DNA of 11,072 nt from an uncultured bacterium (GTDB lineage: Bacteria; Desulfobacterota; Desulfovibrionia; Desulfovibrionales; Desulfovibrionaceae). The stretch spans positions 1-11,072 of the forward strand of contig CAJMRA010000043.1 in the NCBI GenBank assembly GCA_905215675.1. Direction: 5' to 3'. The notes beneath the pieces were generated by a model. The model searched no databases and was not told where the DNA came from. It was given only the letters and a program-made list of their open reading frames with translations. This document shows positions 1 through 5,700 of the stretch, piece after piece; the stretch's first letter is position 1, and each line of letters opens with the position of its first letter. The position numbers and the translations under genes were made by a program.

Positions 1-81
1 AGCGGAAAAACCGCGTTTTTTCCGCGAAACGACAGGCCGTATGGTTTGAAACGCATAGCGTTTCAAACTAAAAATGCTCTA
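1..81. repeat. Mosaic palindromic intergenic element, copy 1 (left part cut by window edge)
   Basis: These 81 bases match 8932-9002 of the full copy almost base for base. They contain the A/T-armed hairpin GCGGAAAAA...TTTTTCCGC and then the terminal hairpin GTTTGAAACGC-ATA-GCGTTTCAAAC, which is a perfect 11-bp stem here. The copy ends in TGCTCTA, the same end as the full copy. It sits directly upstream of ruvA. No coding potential is evident. Confidence 0.85.
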
Positions 82-146
82 GGCTTTTCGGGCATTCGCC
101 GTTACATTGCTTCGACGAACATCACGAACAGAAAGGGCGTAGCGCT

Positions 147-749
147 ATGATTGCATATCTTGAAGGGCGGCTTGCGGAAACGTGGGATGACGCCTGCCTG
201 CTGGTGACGGAAAGCGGCGTGGGGTACGAGGTGGGCCTGCCAACCCATCTCTGTGCAAACCTGCCCGATCGCGGCCGCCCCGTGACCTTTTATATTTGTC
301 ATGTTGTCCGTGAAGACGCGCAGGAGCTTTACGGCTTTGCGTCCTTTGAGGAGCGGCAGACATTCCGCACCCTGCTTTCCATTTCCAAGGTGGGTGCGCG
401 TACGGCGCTGGCCATTCTTTCCCTGTACCGCCCGGACGATTTGCGACGGGTGGCGGCGGAAGAGGATGTGGCGGCGCTGACGCGCGTGCCGGGTATCGGC
501 AAGAAGACGGCGCAGCATATCCTGCTGGAATTGAAGGACAAGCTCAAGGCGGCCGATCTGCCGTCCACCCCGTCGGCGGCGCGTCCTCCGGCCGTCTTCC
601 GCGATGCCGTGGACGGTCTGATGAATCTCGGCTATCCCGAGGAGGAGTGCGCCGCGCTCGTCCGCGAACTGTTGCGGGAGCAGCCGGACCTTGACGTGAG
701 CGAAGTGCTGCGCGCCGCGCTCAGGACGCTGGGCAAGGGGAGGATGTGA
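147..749 (+). CDS. ruvA: Holliday junction branch migration protein RuvA
   Basis: RuvA binds four-way DNA junctions as a tetramer and loads the RuvB motor during recombinational repair. The 200-residue product has the usual family length and begins MIAYLEGRL, a typical RuvA start. Domain I (OB fold) covers about residues 1-63. Two helix-hairpin-helix segments follow: the first around LLSISKVGARTALAILS, the second with VPGIGKKTAQHILLELKDK. A linker rich in Pro and Ala (about 137-147) leads to the C-terminal RuvB-binding domain, which contains LMNLGYPEEEC. An AAAGGG stretch lies about 9 bases upstream of the ATG, a weak ribosome binding site. The gene overlaps ruvB by one base, so the two are cotranslated. 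ruvC, often found upstream, would lie outside the window. Confidence 0.97.
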   Translation: MIAYLEGRLAETWDDACLLVTESGVGYEVGLPTHLCANLPDRGRPVTFYICHVVREDAQELYGFASFEERQTFRTLLSISKVGARTALAILSLYRPDDLRRVAAEEDVAALTRVPGIGKKTAQHILLELKDKLKAADLPSTPSAARPPAVFRDAVDGLMNLGYPEEECAALVRELLREQPDLDVSEVLRAALRTLGKGRM

Positions 750-1756
750 TGCCGGATTTTCCGAGCGCGGAAGAAATGTTCCCCCCCCGGGCCGATGCCG
801 GAGCCTCCGGCGACGACGGCGTGCGTCCCCGGCGGCTGGACGATTTCATCGGACAGGATGAATTGCGCGCCAATCTGCGCGTTTATCTGGATGCGGCCCG
901 GGAGCGCGGCAAGGCGCTGGATCATACGCTGTTCTACGGCAATCCCGGTCTCGGCAAGACGACGCTTGCCCAGATCATGGCGGCCGAGCTGGGCGTCAAC
1001 CTGATCTGCACGTCGGGCCCCGTGCTGGAACGCAGCGGCGATCTTGCGGCCATCCTGACCAATCTGTCGCGCCACGATCTGCTGTTCGTCGATGAAATTC
1101 ATCGTATGCCCATTGTCGTGGAAGAAGTGCTGTATCCGGCCATGGAGGATTTCAAGCTCGATCTCGTCATCGGGCAGGGCCCGGCCGCGCGCACCGTCAA
1201 GATCGACATCGAACCCTTTACGCTGGTGGGCGCGACCACGCGCATGGGGCTCATATCCTCGCCGCTGCGCGATCGTTTCGGCATCGTGGCCCGGCTGGAG
1301 TACTACACGCCGGAGGATCTGGCCCGCATTGTCGCGCGGACGGCCCGTATTCTCGGCGTGACCATCAGTCCCGCCGGGGCGCTGGAAATAGGCCGCCGTT
1401 CCCGGGGAACCCCGCGCATTGCCAACAGGCTGCTGCGCCGGGTCCGGGATTTCGCCCTCGTGCACGGCAACGGCGAAATCTGCGAGGAGCAGGCCGCCGC
1501 CGCCCTGCAACGCATGGATGTGGACAAGTCCGGCCTTGATCTCATGGACAGGAAGATTCTCGGCGTGCTGATTGAGAATTACGACGGCGGGCCGGTGGGG
1601 GTGCGCACGCTGGCCGTGGCCTGTGGGGAAGATGTGCGCACGCTGGAAGACATTTATGAACCCTATCTGATCCAGAGCGGCTTTCTCAAGCGGACGCCGC
1701 GCGGCCGCATGGCCACGGCCAAGGCGTACAAGCATCTCGGGCTGGGCCTGCGCTGA
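749..1756 (+). CDS. ruvB: Holliday junction branch migration ATPase RuvB
   Basis: RuvB is the AAA+ hexameric motor that pumps DNA through the RuvA-bound junction. Seen in the sequence: Walker A GNPGLGKTT at residues 64-72, Walker B LLFVDEIH at 111-118, sensor-1 segment LVGATTR, and sensor-2 region GTPRIANRLLRR. The C-terminal winged helix includes EPYLIQSGFLKRTPRGR, a RuvB hallmark. Walker A has Asn where many RuvB proteins have Pro (GPPGLGKT). I chose ATG at 749 (335 residues) over the in-frame GTG at 746 because GGAGG is 5 bases before the ATG but only 2 before the GTG. The ATG shares its A with the ruvA stop (TGATG). A hairpin terminator follows at 1815. Confidence 0.97.
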   Translation: MPDFPSAEEMFPPRADAGASGDDGVRPRRLDDFIGQDELRANLRVYLDAARERGKALDHTLFYGNPGLGKTTLAQIMAAELGVNLICTSGPVLERSGDLAAILTNLSRHDLLFVDEIHRMPIVVEEVLYPAMEDFKLDLVIGQGPAARTVKIDIEPFTLVGATTRMGLISSPLRDRFGIVARLEYYTPEDLARIVARTARILGVTISPAGALEIGRRSRGTPRIANRLLRRVRDFALVHGNGEICEEQAAAALQRMDVDKSGLDLMDRKILGVLIENYDGGPVGVRTLAVACGEDVRTLEDIYEPYLIQSGFLKRTPRGRMATAKAYKHLGLGLR

Positions 1757-1814
1757 CGCGCGGCTGTGCGGCGGAGCGGCGACGGCGGGAAACGGCGTCG
1801 TTGCCTGCCGCGCG

Positions 1815-1833
1815 ATGCCCGCGGGGCATTTTT
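1815..1833 (+). terminator. Rho-independent terminator after ruvAB
   Basis: ATGCCC-GCG-GGGCAT forms a 6-bp stem with a 3-base loop and is followed by a run of Ts. It lies 59 bases after the ruvB stop on the same strand, in the convergent gap with the aminotransferase gene. Confidence 0.7.
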
Positions 1834-1859
1834 GCCGTCGTGCGGGTATCGGCGCGGCG

Positions 1860-1889
1860 GGCAGGAGGCCCTTTGCCGGGGCCCCTGCC
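1860..1889 (-). terminator. Possible terminator hairpin of the aminotransferase gene (no T-run)
   Basis: GGCAGG-A-GGCCC pairs with GGGCC-CCTGCC across a 7-base loop, giving an 11-bp GC-rich stem with one bulge. It begins 11 bases beyond the aminotransferase stop codon. No T-run follows on the minus strand, so it may be an RNA 3'-end stabiliser rather than a true intrinsic terminator. Confidence 0.4.
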
Positions 1890-1900
1890 GGACAACGGCG

Positions 1901-3091
1901 TCAGGCAAGCGCCTTGCGCGCCCTGGCGAAGCCTTCGGCGGCGTTGCGGATGACGGATTCATCCACGCAGAAGGCCAGCCGGAAGTATCCGGGGCAGCCG
2001 AAGCCGGAGCCGGGCACGGCCAGAACGCGTTCCTTGAGCAGTTCGTTGACGAAGCGCACGTCGTCGCCGCCGGGGGCCTTGGGGAAGAAGTAGAACGCGC
2101 CGCGCGGCATCAGGTATTCGTAGCCGCCCGCGTCCAGCACTTCGGCCATGGCCTTGCGTCGGGCCGCGTAGATGCCGAGATCGACCTGGCTCCCGAGGGC
2201 CGCGACCATGATGTGCTGTCCGACGACCGGCGGGTTGACGAAGCCCAGAATCCGGTTGGTCAGCGTCAGGGCCGCCATGAGTTCCGCCTTTTCCGCAAGC
2301 ATGGGGGAAATCACCACATAGCCGATGCGTTCGCCCGGCAGCGACATGTTCTTGGAAAAGGAACTGACGACGATGCCGTAAGGATAGATGCCGAGTACGG
2401 AAGGCACTTCGGCGCCGTCATAGGCAAGGAAGCGGTACGGCTCGTCGGCGACCAGCCAGATGGGCTTGCCGAATTCGCGGCTCTTGCGTTCCAGCAGGGC
2501 GGCAATGGCGGCGATGGTCTCGCGGCTGTAGATGACGCCGGTGGGGTTGTGGGGCGAATTGTAGAGGACGACGCGGGTTTTGGCGCTGATGGCCTGTTCA
2601 AGCGCGTCCAGATCGGGTTCAAAGGTATCGGGACGGCTCATGACCGCCCGGAACGTGCCGCCGAAGTTGGCCACATAGAAGCCGTATTCCACAAAATAGG
2701 GCGCAAAGGTCAGCACTTCCTCGCCGGGATTGAGCACGGCGCGCAAAAAGGCGTTGAGGCCGCCCGCCGCGCCGCAGGAAAGCAGCACTTCCCCGGCCTC
2801 GATGGACACGCCCTGTTCCTTGCTCAGGTGTTCCGCCAGTTTTTCCCGCGCCCACGGAAAACCGCCGTTGGGCATGTAGCCGAAGGCAAAGGGTTCTCCG
2901 GCATGCTGCGCGAAGGCGCGCAGCCCTTCGCCGACGGCCGGAGGCGCCGGAAGATCGGGATTGCCGATGCTGAAATCATATACCTTGTCCGCGCCGTAGC
3001 GGGCCTTGAGCTGCCCGCCGGCTTCAAACATGCGCCGAATCCATGACGCGTTCTGCAAATATCCGGCAACGCTGTCGGCAAGAATGGACAT
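1901..3091 (-). CDS. PLP-dependent class I/II aminotransferase
   Basis: This is a fold-type I pyridoxal-phosphate enzyme that transfers an amino group between an amino acid and a 2-oxo acid; its substrate cannot be read from the sequence. The 396-residue product shows the family landmarks. These are NSPHNPTG at 178-185 (cofactor-contacting Asn), DEPY at 216-219 (Asp to the pyridine nitrogen, Tyr to the phenol oxygen), SSFSKNMSLPGERIGY with Schiff-base Lys247, and Arg371 in YFRLAF for the substrate carboxylate. The start at 3091 is supported by AGGAG 7 bases upstream. An open frame continues to 3310, but that extension is Arg/Pro-rich, has no homology-like features and crosses the promoter region of the divergent gene. 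It may be an aspartate, alanine or aromatic aminotransferase. It is transcribed alone, convergent to ruvAB. Confidence 0.92.
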   Translation of the reverse strand: MSILADSVAGYLQNASWIRRMFEAGGQLKARYGADKVYDFSIGNPDLPAPPAVGEGLRAFAQHAGEPFAFGYMPNGGFPWAREKLAEHLSKEQGVSIEAGEVLLSCGAAGGLNAFLRAVLNPGEEVLTFAPYFVEYGFYVANFGGTFRAVMSRPDTFEPDLDALEQAISAKTRVVLYNSPHNPTGVIYSRETIAAIAALLERKSREFGKPIWLVADEPYRFLAYDGAEVPSVLGIYPYGIVVSSFSKNMSLPGERIGYVVISPMLAEKAELMAALTLTNRILGFVNPPVVGQHIMVAALGSQVDLGIYAARRKAMAEVLDAGGYEYLMPRGAFYFFPKAPGGDDVRFVNELLKERVLAVPGSGFGCPGYFRLAFCVDESVIRNAAEGFARARKALA

Positions 3092-3214
3092 AACGACTCC
3101 TTCTGCATAATGGCGGACAAGCCCGCATCCCGCGGCCCATGCCGCCGGGCGCCCGCGCGCGGCGCGGCGCGGCGGCGTCGGACTCCGCAGGGGGGCCGGT
3201 CGCCGTCCGGGGTG

Positions 3215-3243
3215 TTGTCTTACCTGTGACTCTCGTCTATAGC
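3215..3243 (+). promoter_or_regulatory. Candidate sigma-70-type promoter of the lipoprotein gene
   Basis: TTGTCT (3215-3220) and TATAGC (3238-3243) are separated by 17 bases, each matching 4 of 6 consensus positions. The predicted start near 3250 leaves a leader of about 35 bases, with GGAGG just before the lipoprotein ATG. Confidence 0.45.
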
Positions 3244-3284
3244 TTGGGAAGGACACAAATTGCAAATCGCTTCGGAGGCACTTC

Positions 3285-3755
3285 ATGCAGTACCGTTTGT
3301 CGTTTGTCACCTGCCGTCACGCACTTTTTACCCTGTCCCTGTGCGCCGCGTGCGCGACGCTGCTTGCCGGTTGTTCCCTGATCGGTTCCGAGAGCGAGAA
3401 GGCGGAGGACGGAGCGCAGGACGGTATGAGCATCGAAGTCAAATATAGCGACAGCATGCACCGCTGTTCGCGGGTCTCCCCGGAAATAGACGTGCGGAAC
3501 ATTCCCGCCGGGACGGATTCCTTTGTGGTCCGCCTCATCGAGGCGGATGCGCAGGAACGCTTCTGCGGCGGCGGCAGCTGGCGCAACGACGGATCGGGCA
3601 TCATTCCCGAAGGCGCGCTCACCCAGCATTATCAGGGCCCCTGTCCGCAGGCGGGACAGAAGCGCACGTATCATTATGTGGTGTCCGCCATGGAAAACGG
3701 TAATCCGCAGCCGCTCATGGTGCGCGTCTTTCCGGTAACGCCCGAAGTCCAGTAG
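3285..3755 (+). CDS. Small lipoprotein with PEBP (YbhB/RKIP)-like sequence
   Basis: The 156-residue product has a lipoprotein signal peptide: a basic start, a hydrophobic stretch LFTLSLCAACATLLAGC, and lipobox LAGC with Cys30 as the predicted lipidated residue. Mature residues 31-47 are acidic and Ser-rich, a likely tether. The rest resembles the phosphatidylethanolamine-binding protein fold: CSRVSPEIDVRNIPAGTDSF at 61-80 matches the family's 'SP.l.w.n.P.gT.SF' pattern. LIEADA then falls where PEBPs have the D-x-D-A region, and YQGPCP at 116-121 followed by YHYVVSAME matches the 'GPCPP...H.Y.f.l.A' segment. The usual ligand-pocket His is not obvious (SW where HW is common), so binding activity is uncertain. 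GGAGG lies 6 bases before the ATG. It stands alone, with a promoter upstream and a terminator downstream. The lipoprotein call is firm; the PEBP relationship is a pattern-based inference. Confidence 0.75.
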   Translation: MQYRLSFVTCRHALFTLSLCAACATLLAGCSLIGSESEKAEDGAQDGMSIEVKYSDSMHRCSRVSPEIDVRNIPAGTDSFVVRLIEADAQERFCGGGSWRNDGSGIIPEGALTQHYQGPCPQAGQKRTYHYVVSAMENGNPQPLMVRVFPVTPEVQ

Positions 3756-3815
3756 CGTATTTTCCGTCCGGGCGGCGCTGGGCCGCCTCGCGTTTCGGCC
3801 GTCGTGCCGTTGACG

Positions 3816-3842
3816 ACGCCCCGCCCCGTGCGGGGCGTTTTT
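3816..3842 (+). terminator. Rho-independent terminator after the lipoprotein gene
   Basis: ACGCCCCGC-CCCGT-GCGGGGCGT is a perfect 9-bp stem followed by TTTT. A separate GGCGGC...GCCGCC hairpin lies between the stop codon and this terminator (3771-3787) and resembles the GC module of the dispersed element. Confidence 0.85.
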
Positions 3843-3859
3843 CGTTGCGCCGTTGCCTC

Positions 3860-3890
3860 GCGTTGTTCCTTTTTCAAAGGCAAAACGCTC
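3860..3890 (-). repeat. Solo arm module of the intergenic element, inverted
   Basis: Read on the minus strand, it begins GAGCGTTTTGCCTTTGAAAA and returns through an imperfect complementary arm (AAAGGAACAACGC). This is the same hairpin arm found at 8858-8888, 4471-4501 and 10986-11018. The GC module, A/T module and opposite terminus are absent, so this is a solo or decayed arm. Confidence 0.6.
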
Positions 3891-3950
3891 ATGTCGGAGA
3901 AGCGACGCCCCTGCGCGTCAAAAACATGGCTTTCTGAGGATGGTATGATA

Positions 3951-3963
3951 TAATTATTTGATT
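3951..3963 (-). promoter_or_regulatory. Putative IHF binding site
   Basis: TAATTATTTGATT fits the 13-base IHF core consensus (YAANNNNTTGATW) at every defined position and lies in the most AT-rich stretch of the left half of the window. It ends about 20 bases upstream of the sigma-54 -24 element, where IHF commonly bends DNA so that a remote activator can touch the polymerase. Confidence 0.6.
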
Positions 3964-3982
3964 TATAATTAAAAATTTTATA

Positions 3983-3998
3983 TGGCAAGGCGCTTGCA
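3983..3998 (+). promoter_or_regulatory. Sigma-54 (RpoN) promoter
   Basis: TGGCAAGGCGCTTGCA matches the sigma-54 consensus TGGCACR-N4-TTGCW at every defined position except one (A for C at position 6). The -24 GG and -12 GC are in the required spacing. Transcription should start near 4009, about 48 bases before the UPF0145 ATG. A sigma-54 promoter needs an AAA+ enhancer-binding activator, whose gene is not in this window. The short inverted repeat GTCG-N6-CGAC at 3893-3906 is a weak candidate for the upstream site. Confidence 0.85.
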
Positions 3999-4056
3999 TA
4001 ATCAGGGACATTCAAAAGGATTTGTCCCGCGGATGCGGGTTGTATGGAGGTTGGTC

Positions 4057-4473
4057 ATGCTGTTTTTACTCGGTGGCGACAAGAAGACCCGCAAGCAGGA
4101 TAAGCAAGGCAAGCTGTCGGACATCAGCGCACAGGCGCGTGAAATTTTTCTGGCCGGTCGTTTCCCCGTGGTGACGACGTCGAGCATGGAAGATCGCAAG
4201 ATTGCCAAGGTGCTCGGTCTGGTGGCCTGTCGCGGTTTTGATTCCGACGAAGCGTTCTTCGGCATGGCCGGACGCGCCATGAGCAAGGGCGCTCAGGCCA
4301 TTGTGGGCTATCAGGAAAACGTGGCCTTTCATCCCGACGGCAGCAAATATTTTTCCTGCTACGGCACGGCCGTGATGTTTGAATACGATCCCAACGATCC
4401 CGACGCCATGCCGCTCATGCTGCAGCAGCGTGTGGGACGTCTGCCGCAGAAGGACGTGGTGCCCTACATGTAG
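4057..4473 (+). CDS. UPF0145 (YbjQ-like) family protein
   Basis: The 138-residue product resembles the UPF0145/YbjQ family (often called heavy-metal-binding domain proteins), small oligomeric cytoplasmic proteins of unproven function. Matching segments are FPVVTTSSMEDRKIAKVLGL near residues 35-54 and GAQAIVGYQ near 82-90, followed by a beta-rich FSCYGTAVMFE. The start at 4057 follows TGGAGG by 6 bases. An upstream in-frame ATG at 3982 lies inside the sigma-54 promoter and cannot be the start of its transcript. A basic Lys-rich N-terminal stretch (residues 9-18) precedes the domain. The gene stands alone under a sigma-54 promoter with an IHF site, so expression is probably tied to a specific activator. 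Its stop codon TAG is also the first three bases of a dispersed-repeat arm. Confidence 0.8.
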   Translation: MLFLLGGDKKTRKQDKQGKLSDISAQAREIFLAGRFPVVTTSSMEDRKIAKVLGLVACRGFDSDEAFFGMAGRAMSKGAQAIVGYQENVAFHPDGSKYFSCYGTAVMFEYDPNDPDAMPLMLQQRVGRLPQKDVVPYM

Positions 4474-4519
4474 AGCGTCCTGCCTTTGAAAAGGGCAAAA
4501 CGCGGGGCGGCGCGCCCCG
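4471..4519 (+). repeat. Partial intergenic element (arm plus GC hairpin)
   Basis: TAGAGCGTCCTGCCTTTGAA begins like the arm at 10986, folds with AAGGGCA, and is followed by a GC module GGGGCG-GCG-CGCCCC (4504-4518), a perfect 6-bp stem. The A/T module and opposite terminus are missing. The leading TAG is the stop codon of the UPF0145 gene. Confidence 0.65.
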
Positions 4520-4534
4520 GTTGCGAAGTTTCAG

Positions 4535-4570
4535 GGAGCTTCCCCTCGTGCGGGGGAGGCTCCTTTTTTT
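4535..4570 (+). terminator. Strong Rho-independent terminator after the UPF0145 gene
   Basis: GGAGCTTCCCC pairs with GGGGAGGCTCC over 11 bp (one G-T wobble) across a short loop, followed by seven Ts. It marks the right edge of clearly chromosomal sequence before the accessory island. From here to about 4770 I find no supportable gene. Confidence 0.9.
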
Positions 4571-4770
4571 GCGCGTCGTGTTCCGGCTCGCGCACGGCTG
4601 AAACGCCGGGGCAGGGAAATGACGCCTTCCCGCGTAAGCGGCGGCATGTCCGGGCGCTTGTTGCCCTTTTCACCATGCCCGAAGATAATCCTTACCGTAC
4701 TGTGGCGGCTTTCCGATCCCGTCTCTCGTTGCGGCGCTTGAAGCACGGGGCCGGGAGATTCTTCGGCTTT

Positions 4771-4821
4771 GGGGTATTATTTCCCATACCCCGCAAGAAT
4801 ACCCCCATTGTTGCGGACTGT
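4771..4821. repeat. Left copy of the integrase upstream repeat (candidate arm-type sites)
   Basis: GGGGTAT (4771) faces ATACCCC (4786), followed 13 bases on by ATACCCCC (4799), then ATT, TTG and GGACTGT. The same order, orientation and spacing occur at 8104-8151 just upstream of the integrase gene. The first and last bases of the inverted pair changed together (G/C here, A/T there). Confidence 0.75.
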
Positions 4822-4835
4822 ACACATACAGTCCG
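4814..4835. repeat. Perfect 22-base palindrome CGGACTGTA-CACA-TACAGTCCG
   Basis: Two 9-base arms pair perfectly around a 4-base centre. It begins inside the left integrase-type repeat and ends just before the DUF927-like remnant, at the point where similarity to the right-hand copy stops. No T-run follows, so it is not an obvious terminator; operator or recombination site are possibilities. Confidence 0.7.
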
Positions 4836-4838
4836 TCT

Positions 4839-5535
4839 TCATGGCTTGCCGGACGCCGCAGCCTTTTCCGACAGGCTCAAGGCCATTGTCTCCGTCCACA
4901 AAATGGCCATGCCGGGCGGGCCTTCCTTGTATGGTTGACGCGGGACGTGGGCAGGGCGCGGGCCGAGGCCCTGCGTCTGTTCGAGCAGTGGACGGCCTCT
5001 CTCCTCACGTCCTGCCCTGATGCCGACGGACAGGTGAAGCGCGTGCTCCGTCGTTTTGCCCTGTGCGCGGCGGCGGGCGTTCTGGCGCGCGACCGGGCCG
5101 GAGTCCTGCCGGAAACGCTGGACGCGGGCATGTCCATCACGTTCTTGCCTTCGTTCCTGGCTGGAAGAGCGCGGCGGGGCCGGAGCCTCGGAAGACGCCG
5201 CCATTCTGGCGCAGATACGGCTTTTCATTGCGCAGCACGGCACAAGCCGTTTCAGGATTTGAACACGGAGCAGGCGTACGGCGTGATCCATCGTGTGGGA
5301 TTCAGGAAAAAGGGCGATGATGGACGGACGGAATACATCATCTTGCCGGAGTCGTTTTGATCCGAAGTCGTGAAGGGCTTTTCCGAACGCAGGGCGGCGT
5401 ATGTGCTGCTGAATGCGGGCCTGCTGAAGCTGTCGCCGGTCGAAAACAAAAAGTTTTTGTCGCCGTGCCGGTTGCGCGGGCCCGGAAGGGATGCAAGAAG
5501 GCTTGCGGGACAGGCCCAGGCGGCGGTCATGCCCT
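4839..5535 (+). pseudogene. Decayed 3' fragment of a DUF927-type (phage/satellite helicase) gene
   Basis: A continuous protein can be followed only by changing frame. LPDAAAFSDRLKAIVSVH (to 4899) jumps at an A-run to NGHAGRAFLVWLTRDVGRAR and on to GQVKRVLRRFALCAAAG. The frame then shifts to WLEERGGAGASEDAAILAQI, LFIAQHGTSRF (to about 5260), and back to QDLNTEQAYGVIHRVGFRKK. An in-frame TGA at 5358-5360 interrupts ESF|SEVVKGFSERRAAYV and further residues to about 5530. This order (GHAGRAFL, RFALCAAAGxLA, WLxxRGG, AILAQ...FI) is what I recall for the C-terminal part of DUF927 proteins of phages and satellites. The N-terminal ATPase portion is missing. At least three frame changes plus a stop make it non-functional. 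The family name is from memory of the pattern; the pseudogene status is seen directly. Confidence 0.7.
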
Positions 5536-5544
5536 CGCTTTCAG

Positions 5545-5592
5545 CCCGTCCAGATAGTCGACCAAGCCTGCATCATGCGGCGGCGCTCCGGC
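5545..5592 (-). pseudogene. Remnant copy of the integrase gene 3' end
   Basis: This stretch is nearly identical to 6903-6951 inside the intact integrase gene, which encodes the C-terminal PERRRMMQAWADYLDG segment. It differs by one substitution and one indel and has the same orientation. Similarity stops sharply at both ends. It directly follows the DUF927-like remnant, so that remnant and an integrase once lay tail to tail. Confidence 0.8.
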
Positions 5593-5596
5593 CTAT

Positions 5597-5692
5597 TTTG
5601 TTGCTCATCTATGAACGACAAAAAACATTGCTGTGCATATTTGGCCTATTTTTGCGCAACAAATTTTTTGCTGCGCGTATGTGCGCAGCAAA
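5597..5692. repeat. Cluster of five TTGYTGYGC half-sites
   Basis: Half-sites occur at 5597 (TTTGTTGCTCA), 5628 (TTGCTGTGCA), 5653-5663 (inverted TGCGCAACAAA), 5667 (TTTGCTGCGC) and 5683-5692 (inverted GCGCAGCAAA). The last two form a perfect 10-bp inverted repeat around GTATGT. The cluster lies between the integrase remnant and the fic stop codon. No T-run follows the palindrome on either strand, so it does not look like a terminator. Function unknown. Confidence 0.65.
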
Positions 5693-5700
5693 GCCGCGCA

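Noticed and set aside
632..1735. 367-residue minus-strand open frame
   Set aside because: Antisense shadow of ruvB, which has every expected motif.
1766..3046. 426-residue plus-strand open frame
   Set aside because: Antisense shadow of the aminotransferase gene; its composition is that of a GC-rich shadow frame with no recognisable motifs.
3092..3310. N-terminal extension of the aminotransferase to 469 residues
   Set aside because: Arg/Pro-rich with no domain character, overlaps the divergent promoter and lipoprotein start; AGGAG before 3091 marks the real start.
3982..4056. Upstream ATG giving a 163-residue UPF0145 protein
   Set aside because: This ATG is inside the sigma-54 -24 element, upstream of the predicted transcript start, and lacks a ribosome binding site.
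4571..4770. Left attachment site (copy of the tRNA-Ser 3' end)
   Set aside because: I compared this stretch by eye with the tRNA 3' end and found no convincing duplicate, so no attR is called.
4486..4938. 150-residue plus-strand frame between the terminator and the DUF927 remnant
   Set aside because: It starts before the terminator hairpin and crosses it; only the last ~30 codons resemble anything, and those belong to the frameshifted remnant.
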